A stretch of DNA of 41,738 bases from an uncultured Clostridia bacterium (GTDB lineage Bacteria; Bacillota; Clostridia; Christensenellales; Pumilibacteraceae), in the NCBI GenBank assembly GCA_944363615.1, contig CALVUQ010000014.1, forward strand, positions 1-41,738. Reading direction: 5' to 3'. The position numbers were made by a program, and so were the translations under genes. Positions 32,134 through 40,200 of this stretch are shown here, in pieces (within the stretch, counting starts at the first letter, position 1; each line of letters begins with the position of its first letter). The notes below the pieces were generated by a model. It was not told the origin of the DNA. It saw only the letters and a program-made list of their open reading frames with translations, and searched no databases.

Positions 32134-34284
32134 ATGAAGAAGAAAGTTTTAAGCATCGCGTGCGCACTTGTCTTATGCTTAACTTTGTTCGCCGGATGCA
32201 GCAGTGCATCCATGTACAAGTTAAGTTATTACGACGAGATGGACCCTGACAGGGGGTACAATGAAAACCTATTCTATGAAAACGATATGGAAGCGGCTTG
32301 CGCCGACCCTACGGTTATTTACATAGATGACGAAACCGACGAGGAAAATTACGGTTGGTTTTACATGTATCCCACGTCCGACAGCGATTACGGCTGTCAC
32401 GGATTTTCCGCGTACCGCAGCAAGGACATGAAAAGCTGGCAATACGTAGGACCTATTTTCGACCCTGAAATGGAAAGTTGGGCGCATAACAGCTGTTGGG
32501 CGCCCGAGTGCATTTACGACAAAGATACGGGCAAATACTATCTTTTCTTCAGTGCGGAAGATTACAACAATCCCGACGGAAAGTTGTTTGAAAACAATGA
32601 GGATAAGAATTTTTACCGCGCCAAACAACAAGAAGTTAGCGCGTTGACTTCTTCTGCGCAAAACAACGCCGCCGCAATTGTAATTCTCGAAGGCAAGATA
32701 GCTGAACTCAGAGATTATTACGAAAATGCGCAGGAGGGGTCTGATGCTTACAACGGCGAACCGTTGACTGCAGATCAGATTACTGACGCTAAAAATAAAA
32801 TCGGCAACTATGATAAAATGAAAGCGGACATGATTGAAAATAATAATTATAACGAGCAAACTGTCCGCGACAGTGCAGAAGATTTAGTATTAGAACTTTT
32901 AACAATCAACATCAATATAATGAGCAATAGCATGGATTTTAGCTTAGGAGTTGCGGTATCGGACAGTCCTGCAGGACCTTTCGTTCAGTACACCAACGTT
33001 CCCGGCGAGCCCGGCTACGATGCGGACAACCGTACTCTTACCATAGACCTTCCGTTCCTTTCCAACGAGGATATGTGGTATTGGCTGAAGGAGCATAAAA
33101 GCGAGTACTATACAGCTCCCGCAGGAGAAGAAAGCAACCCCGGTCAGATGACTTCTTCTGAGCCTATAACCACGATGATTGACGTTCATCCTTTCCTCGA
33201 TCCCAAAACGGGTGAAAAATATCTGTATTTCGTTCGTGACCTTCAGGGCGGCGGCGGAAGCTTTGCCTGCGTCGTCAAGATGGGCGAAAAGTGGACGGAC
33301 GATCCCATTTGGGAAACCACTACAAGACTTACCAGAACCGGATATTATACCGTCGACGACCTTTCTCCCTCCAATAAATCGGACGACCTTGTCGAAGGAA
33401 GCACCAACGAAGGACCTTACGTTTATTATAATGCAGAGGCAGATAAATACTATCTTACCGTTTCGGTAAATTCTTATACATCGCGCGCTTATTCCGTTAT
33501 ACAGGCGATAGGCGATTCTCCCATGGGACCTTTCACCAAGATTCCCCAGGCCGACGGCGGAAGGGTAACGGCTTGCGAGGTACATTGGGATCACATTTCG
33601 GGCCCCGGACACCACAGTTTCTGCACTTATAACGGACAGCTTTATATTATTTATCACGCTCATTACGACCGAATAGCGGGCGGCGGACAACGCGGAAGCT
33701 GCGTCGACCCCGTTGTATGGGCGCAAAACGATAAAGGCCAGACGGTTATGCACTGTAACGGACCCACAAATTCATATCAGCCCAAAATAGGCCCCGATAT
33801 GGAATATAAAAACATAGCAGGTCAGGCAAAGGTTAAAGCCACCAACGTTGCCGAAGGAAGCAGCGCAAACCTTCTTACCGACGGGGTAATCAAAATATTC
33901 TCGTGGGACGAATTCCTCGATGAATTTACCACTAAGAAAGGTAAAACCACGATTACGCTTACTTTCGACGACTACGTGACTGTTCGTGCGCTTATGGTAT
34001 ACAACTCCTATGATTATAACTATCATTGGGAAAGCATTGACAGAGTGGAAATGGACTTTACCAGAACCGTAAACGGCTCTACGGTTACGGGCACGGCATA
34101 TATAGACGATTTGAAGTTTGACGTCAACAAGTACATTAACAAGGAATTAGAAGGCGAAGAGTTTATGCGTCCGGGCGGAGCGGCTATTGCCGAATTTGAC
34201 GAATTGAAGGTCAAGGAAATCCGACTGACCTTCGACGCCGACGCGCCCATTGCCATTTCCGAGATTTACGTGCTCGGCAAATAA
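32134..34284 (+). CDS. Secreted GH43-like lipoprotein with inserted coiled-coil segment
   Basis: 716 residues. A lipoprotein signal with lipobox FAGC and lipid cysteine C22 places it on the outer face of the membrane. The GH43-like propeller keeps catalytic D58 (CADPTV), D350 (IDVHPF) and E426 (NEGPYV), with WAPECI, AVSDSPAGPF and GPGHHSF. Between the FSAEDYN and SLGVAVSD strands lies about 105 extra residues (142-268) rich in E, K, Q and N with heptad-like leucine spacing, which the cytoplasmic paralogue (7016-8686) lacks. The C-terminal galactose-binding-like domain ends in ISEIYVLGK. The substrate is unknown. It is followed 12 nt later by the giant lipoprotein gene with AAGGAGGAAG between. 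Confidence 0.88.
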   Translation: MKKKVLSIACALVLCLTLFAGCSSASMYKLSYYDEMDPDRGYNENLFYENDMEAACADPTVIYIDDETDEENYGWFYMYPTSDSDYGCHGFSAYRSKDMKSWQYVGPIFDPEMESWAHNSCWAPECIYDKDTGKYYLFFSAEDYNNPDGKLFENNEDKNFYRAKQQEVSALTSSAQNNAAAIVILEGKIAELRDYYENAQEGSDAYNGEPLTADQITDAKNKIGNYDKMKADMIENNNYNEQTVRDSAEDLVLELLTININIMSNSMDFSLGVAVSDSPAGPFVQYTNVPGEPGYDADNRTLTIDLPFLSNEDMWYWLKEHKSEYYTAPAGEESNPGQMTSSEPITTMIDVHPFLDPKTGEKYLYFVRDLQGGGGSFACVVKMGEKWTDDPIWETTTRLTRTGYYTVDDLSPSNKSDDLVEGSTNEGPYVYYNAEADKYYLTVSVNSYTSRAYSVIQAIGDSPMGPFTKIPQADGGRVTACEVHWDHISGPGHHSFCTYNGQLYIIYHAHYDRIAGGGQRGSCVDPVVWAQNDKGQTVMHCNGPTNSYQPKIGPDMEYKNIAGQAKVKATNVAEGSSANLLTDGVIKIFSWDEFLDEFTTKKGKTTITLTFDDYVTVRALMVYNSYDYNYHWESIDRVEMDFTRTVNGSTVTGTAYIDDLKFDVNKYINKELEGEEFMRPGGAAIAEFDELKVKEIRLTFDADAPIAISEIYVLGK

Positions 34285-34296
34285 GGAGGAAGAAAG

Positions 34297-37200
34297 ATGA
34301 AAAAGAAAATTTCGATTTTGTTTTTATCTTTGTTTTTCGTTCTTTCTACGGTTTTTATGTTCGCTTGTTCTAACGGAAACGGAAACGAAGACTATTTCGG
34401 GGATTACGATTTTACCAATCCTCCGGAAATCGAAAAAACATACGATGTAGATGAAGGCGTAAAACTTGACGGCGTTTTCGACGAAGATTTCTGGACCGGC
34501 GACCTTAATTGGTGGGAAACCGTTGCCGACGGATCGGGATGTAATAACGCGGTTGCAAAACCTATGTTCGAAGAAAAGGACCCCGTTAACGTCAAAATAA
34601 CGTCGCATTTTACCGACAAAGGCGCATATTTTGCCGCAAAAATCGATGACCCCGTGATTACTGTTTATCGCAATACGGGCGAGCCTTATTCGACTTATCA
34701 GAAAACAGGTTTGTCTTTGTATCTTGCGCCATTCGGTTCGACTACCATCGCGAATAACGCTTTCGAGCTTATTTTTGCAGCCGACGGCAGCTCGATGCTC
34801 AGAAAACATTATCTCGGAGAATACAACAATTATCCGCTGACTACTGTCGGTTGCGGAATCAATATCCGCGGCGAAGTGGACGAAAACGGCAACGGTGAAG
34901 GCGTCGAAGGCTACGACATGGAAATTTTCGTGCCTTGGTCTGCACTCGGGCTTGAAGGTAAGCAGGATTATCTGTACGGACTGGTTGCTTTGCAGCGTCA
35001 TCTGGATGCAAGCGGCAATTCGCAGTTCAGCTGGGAAAACGTTTCCACCGAAATGAACTGGGGAAATCCCGGCACATGGGCGGTATATACTAAGGACGGC
35101 TATTTCGTCGCACCCGATCCTACCGCGAAAGTTATCGACGGTAACAAGGACGATTGGGCGGATTATACAGGCGAAGTAAAGCGCGTCCGCACCATCGAAA
35201 ACGGTGTAGAGGGTGACCGTTATCTTGAATATATGATTACCAAGGGAGAAGACGGCTTGTACGTCTATTCCGAGGCTCTTGTAAACCTTTGGCTTACCGG
35301 AGAAAACGACTGGTACCGTAATACCAATATAGAACTTAATATCACAACCGCAACAGAAGGAAACGCGCAATTTTACGTTGCCGCGGAAGACAAGGTGACG
35401 AAAAACATTACCGGCATCATTAAACGCGAGCAGAAGGTCGTAGGCGATAAAACCTACAACTTTGTCACGGCCGAGGCGTTCGTTTCCAACGAAACGCTTA
35501 TGCTTCAAGGCGTGGACGTGGAAAAAGATTACTTCCGCGTAGGTTTCTCTTTCAGAAACGGTAGGCGTCAGAATTCTGACGAAGAATTGGACCCTGCCGA
35601 AAACGAAGTTATCGTACCCACTACTTTGGGCGCTAACACACATCAGCCGTTCATCTGGTTCTCGTACGGAAGCGATCCTTACGGAAATAAGGCAGGCAGA
35701 CTTTATGTATACGAAGACGGCATAGGCGGAATTTCCGCATCCGATAAGGTTATCGACGGCAATTACGACGACTGGAACGATTATAAAGGCGTAGACGCAG
35801 TTGCCGAAGGCAGAGCCAACGTAACGGATGGAGTAACCGATACTTCTTCGATGGGCAAAGGCTTTGTGGCTCAGGCAATAAAAGGTGCGGACGGCGTGTA
35901 CGTATACGCTACCGTTCGTCATGCTCAGTGGAAAGAAATCGACCTTGAGGGACACATGAACTCCAACCTTGCGGTGGGATTTGCGCTTACTAATACCGAT
36001 TACACCGGCAATGACAGCACTTTGGAGTGGCTTAGAGGCAACGAAATATTCTTTACTTCAGTGGGCTCGAACTACGGCGGCGCGGTCGATTACGTCATAA
36101 ACCGCAGTGAGAACGCAGACGATAAAGGACTTTATACAACCGTTATCGAAGGATTTATTCCTTACAACGTTCTGTTTTCGGGACATATCAACAATTCCGG
36201 CAGCACCAACGTTTCCGATATTGATTGGAATACTGTATTCAACAGCGAAACGGGTGAGATTGCCGAAGGTTACGCTTTGCGTGTTGGCTTCCAGTGGCGT
36301 ACCCGCGAAGAACAAGCTTATATGCAGGGAAGAAATTTAAGAAACGATTGGAAGACCTGTATTTTCGAAAGCGTGCCCTCGAAGGAAAACGCATGGAAAA
36401 TGTTCTTCCTTGACGATAAAGGTATTCATCAGTCCAGAGTTACGGGAGACAGCTTCCTGAATATCGATTGGGAAAACGAGTATTCGGGCGAAACTTCACA
36501 AGTTGTCGGAACGGGCGCTTCTTCCGATCTTTACACGCAGACCAAAGCTATCCTTAAAAGCGACGGTCTTTACACGCATACCGTTTCCAAGATGAAGCAT
36601 TTCACTCAGGGTATCGCGACAAGCGGAGACTGGTGGAATTTCTGGTACAAAAACACCAGCGTGGAAATTCGCGGCGTGAACGCCAATAATCAAAACGTTC
36701 AGCTTGCTTACATTTCCACTTATGTATGCTTCAACACCGGAGATATTTTCGATATTGATTACGTTTACGACGTAACTTTCGACGGAACTTACTATTACAT
36801 AACTCTGGATACGTTTATTGACAATAATTACCTGTGTTCTAAGTTAGGTTACTCGGAAGTTCCCGAAAATATTGTTGCGGGCTTTGCTTTCGGCGTAAAT
36901 TACGACGGAGCCATTTACGGCCTTGCCAAGGAAGATTACGTGGACTTTGTCAACGGCACAAGCGGAAGTTCGCTTTGGAGCGGAAACATCTGGAGTCCGA
37001 CTGTCACTACTTCAGAAAACGGACTGTATAATATTTCCGCAATAGGAATGACTGTGCAGTCGGTGGCAGGCAAGACTTTGATTAAAGAATCCGACGTGGT
37101 TGCGGACGCGGAGGTTACTTATACCGGCAGCGCCGTCAAACCCGAAATAAGCGTTACCGTCAATGAAGGACCTCTTGTAGAAGGTGTTGATTACGACGTA

Positions 37201-40200
37201 CAATATTCGGCGGTAAACGCAGGAACAGCGAGATTCGTACTCAGCGGCAAGGGTAATTATTACGGAATTGTAGCAAGAGATTATATCATTCGCCCCAAAG
37301 CGCTTGATGCTTCGATGATCGACGCGATTGCGGATCAGTACTTCGAGGGAAACGAGGTCACTCCTTTGCCTACGGTAAGATATAACGGAAAAATTCTCGT
37401 ACCAGACGTGGATTACAACGTATCTTATGAAAATAACGGGGCAGTAGGTACGGGTAAAGTTATCATAACGGCGGTTGCCGGAAGCAATTTCACAGGCTCG
37501 GCGGAAGCTTCCTTTACCATAACCGATACTGCAAAATCGATTGAAAATCTCGATATCACCGTTACTTCTCCCGTTTACGTCGTTGAAGGAACGCAGGATA
37601 TTCGTACCGAAGTCGTTGTAAAAGACAACGGCAAGGTTCTTGTTGAAGGAGTGGATTACAGCCTCGAGTTTATGGTTGAAGGAAGTAACGGCACCGTAGT
37701 GATTACCGCTGTTCAAGGCAGCGCTTATACGGGTTCCGTGACAAAAACCTTTGTCGTCGATACTCTTATCGTTGTTGAAGAAGGCGACACCGTCCTCGAT
37801 ATGGAGGAAGATACCTTCACTTACAGCGGTTCCGAAATTACTCCCGCGATTACCGTTACGGTAAACGGACAGCCGGTTTCTCAGGATTTTTATTCTGTAC
37901 AGTACAGTGACAACGTAAATGTCGGTACTGCAACCGTGCTTGTTACGTTCAAGGGAAAATATTCGGGCACCGCTTCCGGTGAATTTACCATTAACGCCAA
38001 GGCTCTTGACAGTGAAACCGCAAATGTGACAGTTGAGGACAGCGGCCTTATCCAGACGGGTAAAGCGCTTACCCCCGACGTTACTGTAAAAGACGGCGAG
38101 TCAACGCTTAATTCTTCCGCCGACTACACCCTTGAATATGCCAATAACGTCTATCTTGCCGACGGACAGGATTACGGCGAAGGTACCGTTACCATTACTT
38201 TCAAAGGCAATTATTCGGGCGAAGTCGTCAAAACTTTCCGTTTCGAGAAGTTCGGCGGTGCAGAATATAAAACAATGCACGCCGAAGAAGATGTGCTCAG
38301 CACTTACTCAGGAGAGGAGCTTTCCGTTTACGGAGCAACGGACCCGCGCGGCTTTGCTTATAAAGCGGAGCTTACCGACGAAGGTCTGTACATTGCCGGC
38401 GTAGCAAAGCATGACGACGTGGGCGTAACAGGTCAGGGAAATTGGTGGAATGAAAACAACTTTGAAATAAGAGTAGGTAATTCCGGCGAGGGCGCAAGAC
38501 TTTATGTCGTAGAAAACGATTTTTCGGAATTCGATATCGCGTTGATGCGCCGCTATGAGAAGAATAAGGAAACCGACGGATACAATTACGTCACGGTATT
38601 AGAGGCGTTCATTTCCCGTGATAATCTCGAGGCTTTGAATGTAGGCTTCTCTTCTACAAACAATAATTTCACAAGGGTTTCCGCGGCTTTCAAAGCCAAC
38701 AACGGCTCTGAAAGAATCGACACCATTAACGACGATAACGGCTGGTGGTACGTTCTCGGCTACAGCCCCAACTTTTTGGGTGCGTATGTAGGTTCCGACG
38801 GTATTGTAGTAAACGAAGAATTGTTACGTTATAATTATGTAAGCCTTGACAGCGGATTTACCTTGGACGGCATCGCAGACGAAGCGGAGTGGACGGATTA
38901 CAGCGGTTATACGGCTTTCGCAAACGGCACTTCCGACTCCAAAGGCGTCAGCATGAGCGCAAAAGTCGTTTCGGGAATGAGGGGCTTGTATGTTTACTCC
39001 GTAGTAAAACATAAAGTTTACTTAAACACCGACAAAACAAATACCGCAAACAACTCTCAGCTTGCGTTCGAGTTTGCCTTGACGAATTCCGATCAGTCGC
39101 AATTCGTAAACGGCAATCTGCTGTTCTTGAGCTCTGTGGGAGTGACGCATTATGCGGGCGACGTAATTCAGTACTTCAATACTTCCGAAAAGGATGCCGA
39201 AGGCTTCTATACCACCACAATCGAGGCGTTTATTTCCTGGCGCGCCGTTTCTGCCGAAAACGATCACTTCGATTACAATACGGGCGTAAAGGACGGTTGG
39301 GACCTCCGCGTCGGTATTATGTGGCGTACGGAAGGTGAAAACATTAAAACTTACCGTAGTTCCGGCGGCGATCGCAACTTCTTTGAATTGGGTCACACCG
39401 CTTGGAGAGGCGACCCCAACAAAGGAGGCGGACTCAGCGAAGCCAGAAGAATGTATTATATAAAAGACGGAGAACTTGCGCATAGCATTACCGATCCTCA
39501 GTCTTCCGTTTATACTCTTGATGGCGACGTAAGCGAATGGCTTACCGACGAAGCTATTATAGATTGGACGTTCAACAGCAAATCTTATGAGGGCGAAACC
39601 CGTAACATCAAGTATTACGGCCGCCTTGAAGCAGACGGACTGTATCTTGCGATGCTTGCAAAGAGCAAAAATTATTCTTTGTATGACCAAGCGGGATTCG
39701 GCGAAAATGCAGGCATCGAGCTGCTTGTGGAAAAATCCGATAAGAGCAGGGGTACTATTGCAAAACTGATGCTTGACGGCAGTGCGGACGTCAATACTTT
39801 CATAGACACAATTCACGTCGGCAAAATCAGCGAGCAAGGTGAAGACGGCTTCTATACGTTGTCATCTGAAACTTTCATACCCAAATACGTGCTTGAAAAC
39901 TTCTACGGCGGCAATTACGGCGACAGCTTGCGTATAGCAATGGTATTCTGCGCTGACTACGATCACGAACAGATGAAAGACAGCGGAAATACCGCTTGGC
40001 AGTGGGTAAAAGGCAATCCGTGGGCAAGCACATGGGAACTTTCCTATTATTACGTTTCCGATTTCGGCTTTACTTCCGAAAATCCTGACGGCAGGGATTA
40101 CATTGTTCCCGGCGCCGTAAGCGATGTCGAAAGCGTTTCGTTTACAGGAAGCGATATAATACCCGATGTTACCGTAACGTTAAACGAAGTCGTGCTTAAC

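Noticed and set aside
34324..35955. 543-residue minus-strand open frame opposite the giant lipoprotein
   Set aside because: It is a by-product of the codon bias of the plus-strand gene; composition is implausible and no start signal or family match is seen.
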